Positions 23,906-34,481 of a DNA stretch of 64,000 nucleotides are shown piece after piece (the stretch's first letter is position 1; the number at the start of each line of letters is the position of its first letter). Both the position numbers and the translations under genes were made by a program. Source of the stretch: Zoogloea sp. (GTDB lineage: Bacteria > Pseudomonadota > Gammaproteobacteria > Burkholderiales > Rhodocyclaceae); NCBI GenBank assembly GCA_016703645.1, contig JADJBR010000007.1, positions 1,634,501 through 1,698,500 of the forward strand, written 5' to 3'. The notes under the pieces were generated by a model that was given only the letters and a program-made list of their open reading frames with translations, was not told the origin of the DNA and made no database searches.

Positions 23906-26233
23906 ATGCTTCTGCCGATCGAACAACGCATTGCCGCCGAATTGGGTGTACAGCCCCGTCAAGTTTCCGCTGCCGTGCAGCTTCTCGACGAAGGCGCCAC
24001 GGTGCCCTTTGTTGCCCGCTACCGCAAGGAAGTCACCGGCGGCCTGGACGACACGCAACTGCGCAACCTCGAAGAACGCCTCGGCTACCTGCGTGAGCTG
24101 GAAGACCGGCGCGCCGCCGTGATCGCCAGCATTGCCGAGCAGGGCAAGCTTGACGCGCCCCTGCGGGAAGCCATCGAGAACGCCGAAACCAAGCAGCGCC
24201 TCGAAGACCTTTACCTGCCCTTCAAGCAAAAGCGCCGCACCAAGGCCCAGATCGCCCGCGAAGCCGGCATCGAGCCCCTGGCCAACGCCCTGCTCGCCAA
24301 CCCCAGCCTGGTCCCCGAGACCGAAGCCTGCGCCTACCTCAACGCCGAGGCGGGCTTTGCCGACACCCGGGCGGTGCTCGACGGCGCCCGCCAGATCCTG
24401 ATGGAGCGCTTTGCCGAGGATGCCGAACTGATCGGCAAGCTGCGGGAGTACCTGGCCGACCACGGCGTCGTCGCCTCCACCGTGATCGCCGAGAAGGAGA
24501 ACGATCCGGCTGCGGCCAAGTTCCGCGACTGGTTCGACTTCCGCGAATCCATCGAGACAGTCCCCTCCCACCGGGCGCTGGCGCTGTTCCGCGGCCGCAA
24601 CGAAGGCTTCCTGCGCCTGCAGCTGGGCCTCGACTCCGACCCCACCGACGGCAGCGCCCCTGGCCCCAACCCCTGCGAGGGGCGTATCGCCGGCCACTTC
24701 GGCATCCGTGACGAAGGGCGCGGCGCCGACACCTGGCTGCGTGAAACCGTGCGCTGGGCCTGGAGTGTCAAGATCTCCCTGCACCTGGAACTGGAACTGC
24801 TCGGGCAGCTGCGCGAGAAGGCCGAGGAAGAAGCCATCCGCGTCTTCGGGCGCAACCTCAAGGATCTGCTTCTCGCCGCCCCCGCCGGCCCGCGCGCCAC
24901 GCTGGGCCTCGACCCGGGCCTGCGGACCGGCGTGAAAGTCGCCGTCGTGGACCAGACCGGCAAGCTCCTCGACACCGGCGTGATCTACCCCCACGAACCC
25001 CGCCGGGACTGGGACGGCAGCCTGCACGCACTGGCAAAGATGTGCGAGAAGCACAATGTGTCGCTGATCGCCATCGGCAACGGCACGGCCAGCCGCGAAA
25101 CCGACAAGCTCGCCGCCGACCTGATCAAGCTGCGCCCCGAGCTCCACATGACGAAGATCGTCGTCTCCGAGGCCGGCGCCTCGGTGTACTCGGCCTCCGA
25201 ACTGGCCGCCAAGGAATTCCCGGATCTGGACGTGAGCCTGCGCGGTGCGGTGTCCATCGCCCGCCGCCTGCAGGACCCGCTGGCCGAGCTGGTCAAGATC
25301 GATCCCAAATCCATCGGCGTTGGCCAGTACCAGCACGACGTCAACCAGACCCGCCTGGCCCGGGCCCTGGATTCGGTGGTGGAAGACTGCGTAAACGCCG
25401 TTGGCGTGGATGTGAACATGGCCTCCGCCGCCCTGCTCACCCGCATCTCCGGCCTCAACCCCACCCTGGCCGCCAACATCGTCGCCCACCGGGACGCCAA
25501 CGGCCCCTTCCCCAGCCGCGAGGCCCTGCTCGACGTTCCCCGCCTCGGCCCCAAGACCTTCGAACAGGCCGCCGGATTCCTGCGCATCAGCAATGGCAGG
25601 AATCCGCTGGATGCGTCGGCCGTGCACCCGGAAGCCTACTCGCTGGTGGAGCGCATCCTCGCCGACATCCGCAAGGACGCCCGCGAGGTGATGGGCGACT
25701 CCCGCACCATCAGCCAGCTCAAGCCCGAGCGCTACACCGATGAGCGCTTCGGCCTGCCCACCGTGCAGGACATCCTCAAGGAACTCGACAAGCCCGGCCG
25801 CGACCCGCGCCCCGAGTTCAAGACCGCCAGCTTCAAGGACGGTGTCGAGGAGCTGAAGGACCTGGAAGTCGGCATGATCCTCGAGGGGGTGGTCACCAAC
25901 GTCACCAACTTCGGCGCCTTCGTGGACATCGGCGTACACCAGGACGGCCTGGTCCATGTGTCGGCCCTGGCCGATCGCTTCGTGAAGGATCCGCACAGCG
26001 TCGTGAAGGCCGGCCAGGTGGTGAAGGTGAAGGTCATTGAAGTGGACCTGCCGCGCAAGCGCATCGCCCTGACCATGCGGATGGGCGACCAGCCCCAGGG
26101 CGGCAGCAAGCCGGCCGGGGATCGACGGGATGCCCCCCGCAGCAATGCCCGTCCGACCGCATCCAAGCCGAGCCGGGAACCCGCCATGGCCGGCTCCCTG
26201 GCCTCGGCCTTCGCCAAGGCCCTGAAGAAATAA
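23906..26233 (+). CDS. tex: Tex family RNA-binding protein with S1 domain
   Basis: A 775-residue protein with the full Tex layout: an N-terminal helical domain ([32 protein letters not shown]), a YqgF/RNase-H-like domain ([18 protein letters not shown]), helix-hairpin-helix repeats ([18 protein letters not shown]) and a C-terminal S1 RNA-binding domain ([20 protein letters not shown]). Tex binds single-stranded nucleic acid and affects transcription or toxin expression in several bacteria. It ends in a basic Arg/Pro/Ser tail. It is divergent from the SNase-like gene, with 181 bases between them. Confidence 0.93.
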   Translation: MLLPIEQRIAAELGVQPRQVSAAVQLLDEGATVPFVARYRKEVTGGLDDTQLRNLEERLGYLRELEDRRAAVIASIAEQGKLDAPLREAIENAETKQRLEDLYLPFKQKRRTKAQIAREAGIEPLANALLANPSLVPETEACAYLNAEAGFADTRAVLDGARQILMERFAEDAELIGKLREYLADHGVVASTVIAEKENDPAAAKFRDWFDFRESIETVPSHRALALFRGRNEGFLRLQLGLDSDPTDGSAPGPNPCEGRIAGHFGIRDEGRGADTWLRETVRWAWSVKISLHLELELLGQLREKAEEEAIRVFGRNLKDLLLAAPAGPRATLGLDPGLRTGVKVAVVDQTGKLLDTGVIYPHEPRRDWDGSLHALAKMCEKHNVSLIAIGNGTASRETDKLAADLIKLRPELHMTKIVVSEAGASVYSASELAAKEFPDLDVSLRGAVSIARRLQDPLAELVKIDPKSIGVGQYQHDVNQTRLARALDSVVEDCVNAVGVDVNMASAALLTRISGLNPTLAANIVAHRDANGPFPSREALLDVPRLGPKTFEQAAGFLRISNGRNPLDASAVHPEAYSLVERILADIRKDAREVMGDSRTISQLKPERYTDERFGLPTVQDILKELDKPGRDPRPEFKTASFKDGVEELKDLEVGMILEGVVTNVTNFGAFVDIGVHQDGLVHVSALADRFVKDPHSVVKAGQVVKVKVIEVDLPRKRIALTMRMGDQPQGGSKPAGDRRDAPRSNARPTASKPSREPAMAGSLASAFAKALKK

Positions 26234-26285
26234 GCCCTGGCACTGCCGCAGGCGGCTAAAATCCGCCCATCCCCTTGATTTTCCA

Positions 26286-26307
26286 GCGACGCCTCCCGGG
26301 GCGTCGC
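26286..26307 (+). other. leader hairpin before the ArsC-like gene
   Basis: GCGACGCC and GGCGTCGC form an 8-bp stem with a six-base loop, 14 bases before the ATG at 26322. It is not followed by a T-run. It could end the tex transcript weakly or affect translation of the next gene. Confidence 0.35.
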
Positions 26308-26321
26308 GCCGCTTCCGCACC

Positions 26322-26687
26322 ATGACAACGATTTACGGCATCAAGAACTGCGACACCATGAAAAAGGCCTTTGCCTGGCTCGACGAGCACGCGGTGGCCT
26401 ACACTTTCCACGACTACAAGAAGTCCGGCATCGACTCCGCCCGCCTCCACGCCTGGAGCAAGACCATCGGCTGGAAGAGCCTGATCAACACCCGCGGCAC
26501 CACCTGGCGCAAGCTGCCGGTCGAGCGCCAGGCCATCGACACCCAGAGCGCCGCCGTCGCGTTGATGCAGGAATTCCCCAGCCTGATCCGCCGGCCGGTC
26601 ATCGAAACCGATGGCGGGCAACTGCTGGTCGGCCTCGACACCGCCCTTTACACCAGCTTTCTCAGCCCGGCAGGGACGACCGAATGA
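26322..26687 (+). CDS. ArsC/Spx-family reductase (YffB-like)
   Basis: A 121-residue thioredoxin-fold protein. MTTIYGIKNCDTMKKAFAWL is the start of the YffB/ArsC-like family, with a single active-site Cys in NCDTM and no CXXC. Members are glutathione-dependent thiol reductases of uncertain substrate. True arsenate reduction is not indicated because no ars genes are near. It ends in an ATGA overlap with the Hsp33 gene, suggesting a two-gene thiol/oxidative-stress unit. The hairpin at 26286-26307 lies in its leader. Confidence 0.82.
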   Translation: MTTIYGIKNCDTMKKAFAWLDEHAVAYTFHDYKKSGIDSARLHAWSKTIGWKSLINTRGTTWRKLPVERQAIDTQSAAVALMQEFPSLIRRPVIETDGGQLLVGLDTALYTSFLSPAGTTE

Positions 26688-27553
26688 GCACCTCCATCCT
26701 CCAGCGCTTTCTGCTTGAAGATCTCGACATCCGCGGCGCTTTCGTCAGGCTCGACGACGTCTGGCAAGCCCTGCTGGCCACGCGCAACTACCCGTCCACC
26801 GTGCGCGACCTGCTCGGCGCCATGAGTGCGGTAGCCAGCGTCATCGGCGGCAACCTGAAGCAGGCCGGCCGCCTCACCATCCAGCTTCAGGGCCACGGCC
26901 CCGTGAGCCTGCTGGTGGTGGACGTGACCGAGGCCCTCAACCTGCGCGGCTACGCCAAGACCAGTGACGAGGTGGCCGGCAAAGTCAGCATCGCCGACCT
27001 GGTGGGTGACGGCCAGCTCCTGCTGACCCTGGACATGCCCGGCCTGCGCCACCCCTACCAAAGCTACGTACCCATCGAAGGCAACTCCGTCGCCGAGATC
27101 TTCGAGCACTACCTCACCCAGTCCGAGCAGCAACCCGCAGCCCTGCACACCGCAGCCTCTTCCCGCGGCGCAGCCTGCCTGTTCCTGCAGAAGCTCCCCG
27201 ATGCCGACCGCAAGGATCCGGACGGCTGGGACCGGATCACCCGCCTGGCCGCCACCGTGCGCGAGGAGGAGCTCCTCGGGCTTCCCGCCGAGGAACTCCT
27301 TATCCGCCTCTTCCACCAGGAAACCGTGCGCCTCCTGGATGCCCGCGAAGTGACCCACGACTGGCCCCAGGACTGGGACAAAGTACGCGACATGTTGCGC
27401 TCCCTGGGCCGGTCCGAGCTTGAAGCCATGCTCGAAGAACACGGCGAAATCCTGATTCACGACGACCTGTCGAACCACGAATACCGCTTCGATGCCGAGG
27501 ATGTGGCCGCCCTGTTCGCCGAGCCCCCCGCCGAACCCCGCATCCTGCATTGA
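26684..27553 (+). CDS. hslO: Hsp33 chaperone lacking the zinc-binding cysteines
   Basis: A 289-residue protein that matches Hsp33 along its length: RGAFVRLDDVWQALL near the N-terminus, LSVASVIGGNLK-like substrate-binding region, and HDW-DKVRDMLRSLGRSELEAML followed by FDAEDVAALF at the C-terminus. Canonical Hsp33 has CxC and CxxC in this last domain, holding zinc and forming the redox switch. Here those positions read THDWPQDW and HDDLSNH, and the only cysteine in the protein is in AACLFLQ. So the oxidation switch is absent. Either it is constitutively active or unfolding is triggered another way. It is coupled to the upstream ArsC-like gene. Confidence 0.88.
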   Translation: MSTSILQRFLLEDLDIRGAFVRLDDVWQALLATRNYPSTVRDLLGAMSAVASVIGGNLKQAGRLTIQLQGHGPVSLLVVDVTEALNLRGYAKTSDEVAGKVSIADLVGDGQLLLTLDMPGLRHPYQSYVPIEGNSVAEIFEHYLTQSEQQPAALHTAASSRGAACLFLQKLPDADRKDPDGWDRITRLAATVREEELLGLPAEELLIRLFHQETVRLLDAREVTHDWPQDWDKVRDMLRSLGRSELEAMLEEHGEILIHDDLSNHEYRFDAEDVAALFAEPPAEPRILH

Positions 27554-27577
27554 TCTTCAGTCATTTGGCGAGCGGAC

Positions 27578-27606
27578 TTGCCCGAAACCCCGCTGAAAAG
27601 TAGACT
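27578..27606 (+). promoter_or_regulatory. candidate sigma-70 promoter for minCDE
   Basis: TTGCCC at 27578-27583 and TAGACT at 27601-27606, with a 17-base spacer, lie 39 bases before the minC ATG. Confidence 0.45.
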
Positions 27607-27644
27607 TCACCGGTTTAAGTCCGCTAACCCTCCACCCGACATCC

Positions 27645-28433
27645 ATGGCCGACGCTTCCCTGCAGGGCAAACTGATCGAGTTCAAAGGCGCCAGCCTGGC
27701 GGTAATGACCGCCCACCTCCGTGAAACGGAAGCCGTGCGTCTTGCCGACGCCCTGCACATGATGCTCGGCGGCATGCCCGACTTCTTCGCCGGCGAACCG
27801 GCGGTGCTGGACTTCGCCCAGCTCGTCAGCACACCGGACCGGGTGGACTGGACGGCCATCATCAGCCTGCTGCGCCGCTATCAGGTGCAGCCGATCGGTG
27901 TGCGCAACCTGCCGGACTACCTGCACGACGGCGCCCGCCACGCCAATCTGGCCATTCTCGGTCCGGAGGGCATTTCCCCCGAGCGCCCCATCGCCGCGCC
28001 CCAAGCCCCACCACCGGCCCCGGCCCCAGCCCCCGTCGAAGCGCCCCCGCCGCCCCAGCCGGCTGCAGCGCCCGCCACGGCAGCGCCCACCATGGTTGTC
28101 GAACGTCCGCTGCGCTCCGGCCAGCAGGTGTATGCCAAGGGTGGCGATCTGGTCTTGCTGGCCGGCATGAGCCCGGGCTCCGAGGTCATCGCCGATGGCT
28201 GCATCCACTGCTACGGCCCTCTGCGCGGCCGCGCCCTGGCCGGCGCCCGGGGCGACACCGGCGCGCGCATCTTCAGCACCAATTTCGGCCCCGAACTGGT
28301 CTCCATTGCCGGGGTGTACCGCACCTTCGAACGGGGCATCCCGCAGGCTGTCGCGGGGCGCGGTGCCCACGTCCGGCTGACCGGATCCGACAATCTGCAT
28401 ACTCTCGAAATCACGCCGCTTCAGAACGACTGA
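27645..28433 (+). CDS. minC: septum site-determining protein MinC
   Basis: A 262-residue inhibitor of FtsZ polymerisation. The N-terminal domain (about 1-105) binds FtsZ. A 35-residue Pro/Ala linker ([20 protein letters not shown]) joins it to the C-terminal beta-helix domain ([34 protein letters not shown]), which dimerises and binds MinD. The linker is at the long end for the family. It begins the minCDE operon; minD follows after 31 bases. Confidence 0.94.
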   Translation: MADASLQGKLIEFKGASLAVMTAHLRETEAVRLADALHMMLGGMPDFFAGEPAVLDFAQLVSTPDRVDWTAIISLLRRYQVQPIGVRNLPDYLHDGARHANLAILGPEGISPERPIAAPQAPPPAPAPAPVEAPPPPQPAAAPATAAPTMVVERPLRSGQQVYAKGGDLVLLAGMSPGSEVIADGCIHCYGPLRGRALAGARGDTGARIFSTNFGPELVSIAGVYRTFERGIPQAVAGRGAHVRLTGSDNLHTLEITPLQND

Positions 28434-28464
28434 AGCGGCGACTCATACGACTTAAGGGGACATC

Positions 28465-29280
28465 GTGGCACGCGTCATCGTAGTAACGTCCGGCAAGGGT
28501 GGCGTCGGCAAGACCACCACCAGCGCGAGCATTTCCACCGGCCTGGCCCTGCGTGGCTACAAGACCGCCGTCATCGACTTCGACGTGGGCCTGCGCAACC
28601 TCGACCTCATCATGGGCTGCGAACGTCGCGTGGTGTATGACCTGATCAATGTGGTGAACGGTGAAGCCAACCTGCACCAGGCCCTGATCAAGGACAAACA
28701 CTGCGAGAACCTCTTCATCCTGCCCGCCTCCCAGACCCGCGACAAGGACGCGCTGACCGAAGAAGGCGTCGAGAAGGTGCTCAAGGAGCTCGGGCACATG
28801 GGCTTCGACTACGTCATCTGCGACTCCCCGGCCGGCATCGAACGGGGTGCCGTGATGGCCCTGACCTTCGCCGACGAAGCCATCGTCGTGTCCAACCCCG
28901 AGGTCTCGTCGGTACGTGACTCCGACCGCATCCTCGGCATCCTGCAAAGCAAGAGCCGGCGAGCCATGGAAGGCCGTGAGCCGGTCAAGGAACACCTGCT
29001 GGTCACCCGCTACTCCCCGAAGCGCGTCGAGGATGGAGAGATGCTCTCCTACAAGGACGTCCAGGAGCTGCTGCGCGTGCCGCTGATCGGCGTCATCCCT
29101 GAATCCGACGACGTGCTCCAGGCCTCCAACCAGGGCACCCCGGCCATCCACCTGAAGGATAGCGACGTCGCCACCGCCTACCAGGACGTGGTTGCCCGCT
29201 TCCTCGACGAAGACCGCCCGCTGCGCTTCGTCGCCTACGAAAAGCCCGGCCTGCTGAAGCGCCTCTTCGGAGGCAAGTAA
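28465..29280 (+). CDS. minD: septum site-determining ATPase MinD
   Basis: A 271-residue membrane-cycling ATPase. The deviant Walker A motif [11 protein letters not shown] is at the N-terminus, followed by the switch region [10 protein letters not shown] and [10 protein letters not shown], with a C-terminal amphipathic helix ([12 protein letters not shown]) that binds the membrane. With MinE it oscillates from pole to pole and places MinC away from mid-cell. The start codon is GTG at 28465, preceded by AAGGGGA. minE starts two bases after its stop. Confidence 0.96.
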   Translation: MARVIVVTSGKGGVGKTTTSASISTGLALRGYKTAVIDFDVGLRNLDLIMGCERRVVYDLINVVNGEANLHQALIKDKHCENLFILPASQTRDKDALTEEGVEKVLKELGHMGFDYVICDSPAGIERGAVMALTFADEAIVVSNPEVSSVRDSDRILGILQSKSRRAMEGREPVKEHLLVTRYSPKRVEDGEMLSYKDVQELLRVPLIGVIPESDDVLQASNQGTPAIHLKDSDVATAYQDVVARFLDEDRPLRFVAYEKPGLLKRLFGGK

Positions 29281-29281
29281 G

Positions 29282-29542
29282 ATGTCGCTCCTTTCCTATT
29301 TCTTCGGCACCAAGCAGAAGACCGCCTCCGTTGCCAAGGAGCGCCTGTCCCTGATCATCGCCCACGAGCGGGGCACCAACCGGGCACCGGACTTCCTTCC
29401 GGAACTACAGCGCGAGCTGATCGCCGTGATTTCCAAGTACGTCAATGTGGGCCCCGACGACATCAAGGTCCAGCTCGAAAAGCAGGACAACTGCGAGATC
29501 CTCGAAGTCAACATCACGCTGCCGGAACAGCCCCAGCGCTGA
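29282..29542 (+). CDS. minE: cell division topological specificity factor MinE
   Basis: An 86-residue protein. The N-terminal membrane-targeting and MinD-binding region ([20 protein letters not shown] then [10 protein letters not shown]) and the C-terminal dimerisation domain ([12 protein letters not shown]) are both normal. It stimulates MinD ATP hydrolysis. Last gene of minCDE; tRNA-Leu follows after 10 bases. Confidence 0.96.
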   Translation: MSLLSYFFGTKQKTASVAKERLSLIIAHERGTNRAPDFLPELQRELIAVISKYVNVGPDDIKVQLEKQDNCEILEVNITLPEQPQR

Positions 29543-29552
29543 AGCCTTCCCC

Positions 29553-29637
29553 GCCCGGATGGTGAAATTGGTAAACACAGCGGACTTAAAATCCGCCGGC
29601 GCAAGCCTTACGGGTTCAAGTCCCGTTCCGGGCACCA
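29553..29637 (+). tRNA. tRNA-Leu (TAA)
   Basis: An 85-nt class II tRNA with a long variable arm. Anticodon TAA lies in ACTTAAAAT. Acceptor GCCCGGA pairs with TCCGGGC, followed by A73 and an encoded CCA. The DNA downstream changes character, as often seen where foreign elements have integrated at tRNA 3' ends. Confidence 0.95.
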
Positions 29638-30144
29638 CGCAAAAACAAGCACTTAGGATGCATCACACCTAATCCGGATGCGCCCAGCGGTACCACAAAG
29701 CGCACCGGATTGCGCTGCGTGCGCGCAAATTGCGCGCACGCAGCGCTGACAACACCATCCTCGGTCACATGCTGCACCACATCCGCATCTTCTCATCGGT
29801 GGTGATAGCTACCGCCTTAAAGACAAGTGTCACGCCTAGGCAGCGCTTGACGTCGCCGCTACGTCACCCCTTCATCAATCTACAAAGGGGATCAGTTCCT
29901 AGCTGTCGCTTGACATAAGCGCTGAGGCAGTCCGCCAGATCGATATCAACACCTAGAAATTCATCTCCGAACGCCGTCAACCTCGAACTCCCTACGATCA
30001 GCCGCTCAGGTCTTACGCGTACAAGCCCGCCGCATGATTGAAGCCTGAGTCGAGAGGATGGGGTGCACCGGGGGAGGGGGCTGGCTCCTCGCGAAGATTG
30101 CCCCCTTGAGAATTTCCATCGGACTTCGGGCTATGCTCCTGGCC
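29638..30144. other. 507-bp non-coding stretch downstream of tRNA-Leu
   Basis: No convincing gene is seen. Base composition is more AT-rich than the flanks and short open frames lack ribosome sites. The only striking structure is the 35-bp palindrome at 29712-29746. No integrase, and no second copy of the tRNA 3' end, is visible nearby. Probably degraded accessory DNA. Confidence 0.5.
29712..29746. repeat. perfect 35-bp palindrome (17-1-17)
   Basis: The left arm GCGCTGCGTGCGCGCAA is followed by a single A and then its exact reverse complement. It lies 75 bases after tRNA-Leu and has no T-run, so it is not a normal terminator. A 17-bp perfect arm is far beyond chance. Confidence 0.85.
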
Positions 30145-30591
30145 ATGGACATTCAGACCATTTGGATATTCGTTGCCGCAGTCTCGACTCCGATAACTGG
30201 TGTGGTGGGCTTCGCCATTCAGTTGCGGCAGGTCGAGAAAGCACGGCTAGAAAATAGGAAGCTAAAGCTGGAGTTGGTCAAGCTGGCAGGGGACAGGGAC
30301 AAGATGGCCTAGGAACGGACGAAACTAGCGCTGGAAATTGAGCATCTTCAGCATCAATCGAACAAGACGAGGCCTCGAATCGTCGTGGCAACGAACGATC
30401 AGGTCGCCCAGTTCAACGACATGGACATTAAGTTCAGTCGCAAGGGGCAACGCCCCACGGTTTTCCGCACCGAAACATCAACAGAACCGCCCACCGCCCG
30501 AGCCCAAAAGCCTCGCGCGGTGCCGTGGGCTCTGACTGCCACCGGGATAGCCTTGCTAGCGTTTTTAGCTTGGGCTTACTGGCCTCGATAG
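30145..30591 (+). pseudogene. membrane/coiled-coil protein interrupted by an in-frame amber codon
   Basis: An ATG at 30145 opens a frame with a hydrophobic segment (TIWIFVAAVSTPITGVVGFA) and a coiled coil (EKARLENRKLKLELVKLA). It stops at TAG 30310-30312, yet the same frame continues ERTKLALEIEHLQHQ, extending the coiled-coil pattern. It then goes through a linker to a C-terminal membrane segment (ALTATGIALLAFLAWAY) and stops at 30589-30591. The continuity across the TAG argues for one 147-residue protein disabled by a nonsense mutation. Amber suppression or restart at GTG 30385 are less likely alternatives. The family is not recognised. Confidence 0.55.
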
Positions 30592-30794
30592 AGCTCGTAA
30601 GCAGTGGCAGTCCCGTGATAGCCCGCCCTCCCAGACAGCGGATGGAGCAGTATCCACGCGGGCTTCAAGCTAAATTAGATTGTCCGCGCATCCCGGTCCA
30701 GACACCGGAAACGCCCTTTCAAGTACAACGCCATGAGACCCGACAACTCAAGGCGCTCCGTTTTTTCGTAATTGGACTACTAGCGACCGGCAGC

Positions 30795-30811
30795 GTAGGA
30801 TTGAATCCTAC
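30795..30811. promoter_or_regulatory. palindrome upstream of the toxin-antitoxin operon
   Basis: GTAGGATT-G-AATCCTAC is a perfect 8-1-8 dyad, 21 bases before the antitoxin ATG. ParD-type antitoxins bind such palindromes to repress their own operon, so it is the likely operator. Confidence 0.55.
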
Positions 30812-30832
30812 CCCCAAGCTTTGGAGCTCGCC

Positions 30833-31099
30833 ATGCGAACCACTCAACAACTGAGTATCACCCTGCCAAATGACATGGCTGACGTGGTCAAAGCCAAGGT
30901 GCGGACGGGTGAGTACGCATCCGAAAGCGAAGTCATTCGAGATGGCTTGCGTGCGCTCCTGGCGCGTGATCGCGCCATCGACAACTGGCTGCACCAGCAA
31001 GTGGGCCCGGCCTATGATGCACTGAAGGCAGAGCCATCCCTCGCCCTCTCCGTTGATCAGGTGCGTGCCCGCCTCGCTGCCGAACACACCAAGACGTGA
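30833..31099 (+). CDS. ParD/CopG-like ribbon-helix-helix antitoxin
   Basis: An 88-residue protein. The N-terminal 50 residues (QLSITLPNDMADVVKAKVRT then YASESEVIRDGLRALL) are a ParD-type ribbon-helix-helix DNA-binding domain. The C-terminal half is the flexible toxin-binding part. GGAG precedes the ATG at 30833; a TTG at 30821 is less likely. It overlaps the toxin gene start by one base, the usual antitoxin-first order. It should neutralise the toxin and repress the operon through the palindrome at 30795. Confidence 0.88.
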   Translation: MRTTQQLSITLPNDMADVVKAKVRTGEYASESEVIRDGLRALLARDRAIDNWLHQQVGPAYDALKAEPSLALSVDQVRARLAAEHTKT

Positions 31100-31425
31100 T
31101 GAACTACCGCGTTGTCTTCTCCCCCGAGGCCGAGGAGCAACTTGTAGCCCTTTACCGCTATATCGCTGCAGCAGCATCTCCCGTCATCGCAGCCCGGTAC
31201 ATCGGAGCCATTCTGAGCTACTGTGAAAGCCTTGGTAGCTTTCCTCATCGAGGCACCATGCGCAATGACGTACGACCCGGATTGCGCATCACCCACTACA
31301 AGAAACGCACCGTGATTGCTTTCGGCGTAGATGCCGAAACAGTGTCCATCATTGGCGTTTTCTACGGTGGCCAAGACTACGAGACGATTTTGCAGGACGA
31401 CGCAGAAAATGGCTCGGCACAATGA
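31099..31425 (+). CDS. ParE/RelE-family toxin
   Basis: A 108-residue protein with the ParE fold signature: NYRVVFSPEAEEQLVALYRYIA at the N-terminus, then GTMRNDVRPGLRITHYKKRTVIAF and a GVFYGGQDYE end. ParE toxins usually poison DNA gyrase; RelE members cleave mRNA. ParE is favoured by the ParD-type partner. Start ATG at 31099 overlaps the antitoxin stop. The pair lies in an accessory segment next to tRNA-Leu and may be what stabilises it. Confidence 0.88.
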   Translation: MNYRVVFSPEAEEQLVALYRYIAAAASPVIAARYIGAILSYCESLGSFPHRGTMRNDVRPGLRITHYKKRTVIAFGVDAETVSIIGVFYGGQDYETILQDDAENGSAQ

Positions 31426-31527
31426 ATTTCTTGGCGCGCCTTCCCGGTTTCCGAGACGCCCCCGGATGGGTTCTGACCATGACGGGTGCAGGCTCAACGG
31501 GAGACCTTGACCGACTCCACCCTTAGT

Positions 31528-31544
31528 GTGCCAGTCCGTGGCAC
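31528..31544. promoter_or_regulatory. inverted repeat upstream of glucokinase
   Basis: GTGCCA-GTCCG-TGGCAC is a perfect 6-5-6 dyad about 80 bases before the glk ATG. It could be an operator. No nearby regulator gene is seen. Confidence 0.3.
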
Positions 31545-31622
31545 TGTCCGAGACCAGTAACTAAGTGGGCTTTATGTCATCTCGCACCATGAGATCCGTC
31601 TTACTGCGTTAGAGAGTGCGCA

Positions 31623-32560
31623 ATGAATACCCTGCTGCTCGGCGGTGACATCGGTGGCACCAAGACCTTGCTGGCCCTGGCCTCGGTGGGTGGCGCAGGC
31701 ATTGCCATCCTGCATGAGCAGCGCTACGCCAGTTGCGAACATGAAGGACTCGCCCCCCTGCTGGACGACTTCCTGGCGGGCGGCCCCATACCGGCGGCGG
31801 CCTGCTTTGGCGTGGCCGGGCCCACCGATGGGCAGACGGCAGACCTGACCTACTTACCCTGGCGCCTGTCCGCGTCAGCCCTGGAACGGCGCTTCGGCAT
31901 CAGGCATGTGGGGCTGGTCAATGATTTTGCCGCCGCCGCCCATGGCCTGCCCTTGGTCGCGCCGCAGCACGTCGTACCGCTGCAGGCCGGCCAGCCACTG
32001 GCCCGGGCGCCCCGGGTCATCCTCGGCGCCGGCACCGGTCTGGGGGTGGCAGGAATGGTCTGGAATGGGGAACGCAGCCAGGTGATTCCCGGCGAGGGCG
32101 GCCACATGGGCTTCTCGCCCCAGACGCCGGAACAACTGAAACTGGCGGAGGCGCTGCTGGCCCAAACGGGCCGGGTCAGCGTGGAGGACATGGTGTCGGG
32201 GCCGGGCCTGGTGCGCATCCACCGCTTCCTGGGCGGCCGGGCAGACAGCCCGGCCGGTGTGGGCGCCGCAGCCCTGGACTGCAGCGACCCACTGGCACGC
32301 CGGGCCCTTGACCTGTGGCTGGAAGCCTACGGCGCCTTCGCCGGCGACCTGGCCCTGCAGTGGCTGGCCCGGGGCGGGGTGTACCTGGCCGGTGGCATGG
32401 CCGCCAAGCTGCTCCCTGACGGTGCTGGTGCAGCGCCCTTCGTAGCAGCCTTCAACGCCAAACGGGAGCATCGCCCGCTGGCCGAAGCCATGCCCATCCA
32501 TCTGGTCACCGAAGAGCGCCTCGGTCTGCTCGGTGCCCTGGCCCTGGCGGCAGCCCGCCT

Positions 32561-32573
<13 letters not shown>
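31623..32573 (+). CDS. glk: glucokinase
   Basis: A 316-residue ATP-dependent glucokinase of the Glk family. The phosphate-binding motif LLGGDIGGTKTLLALA is at the N-terminus, with CFGVAGP and VNDFAAAAHGLP in the middle and ILGAGTGLGVAGM and GEGGHMGFSP in the sugar-binding region. It makes glucose 6-phosphate, linking free glucose from glycogen breakdown with glgC supply. It converges on glgB and the two coding regions overlap by 13 bases. Confidence 0.92.
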
Positions 32574-34426
<1,853 letters not shown>

Positions 34427-34481
34427 TTCCGCCCCCTTCGCGCAGTACCATACGGCAAAACAGTAGCAAGGGAGAACAATC

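Noticed and set aside
23285-26323. 1012-codon open frame on the minus strand across tex and part of the SNase-like gene
   Set aside because: It is antisense to tex, which has full family motifs. High GC content with rare stops in that frame explains its length; its translation is low-complexity Gly/Ala/Val/His sequence.
26322-26687. Arsenate resistance function for the ArsC-like gene
   Set aside because: It has the YffB-type N-terminus and no arsB, arsR or acr3 neighbour; general thiol chemistry is more likely.
29730-29918. Short open frame starting inside the 35-bp palindrome
   Set aside because: No ribosome site, atypical composition and overlap with the palindrome arm.
30525-30854. 109-codon open frame upstream of the antitoxin gene
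   Set aside because: It overlaps the end of the interrupted gene and the toxin-antitoxin operator, has no ribosome site and its sequence shows no motif.
29638-31622. Complete integrative element with att sites at tRNA-Leu
   Set aside because: No integrase gene and no direct repeat of the tRNA 3' end could be found downstream, so only a remnant is claimed.
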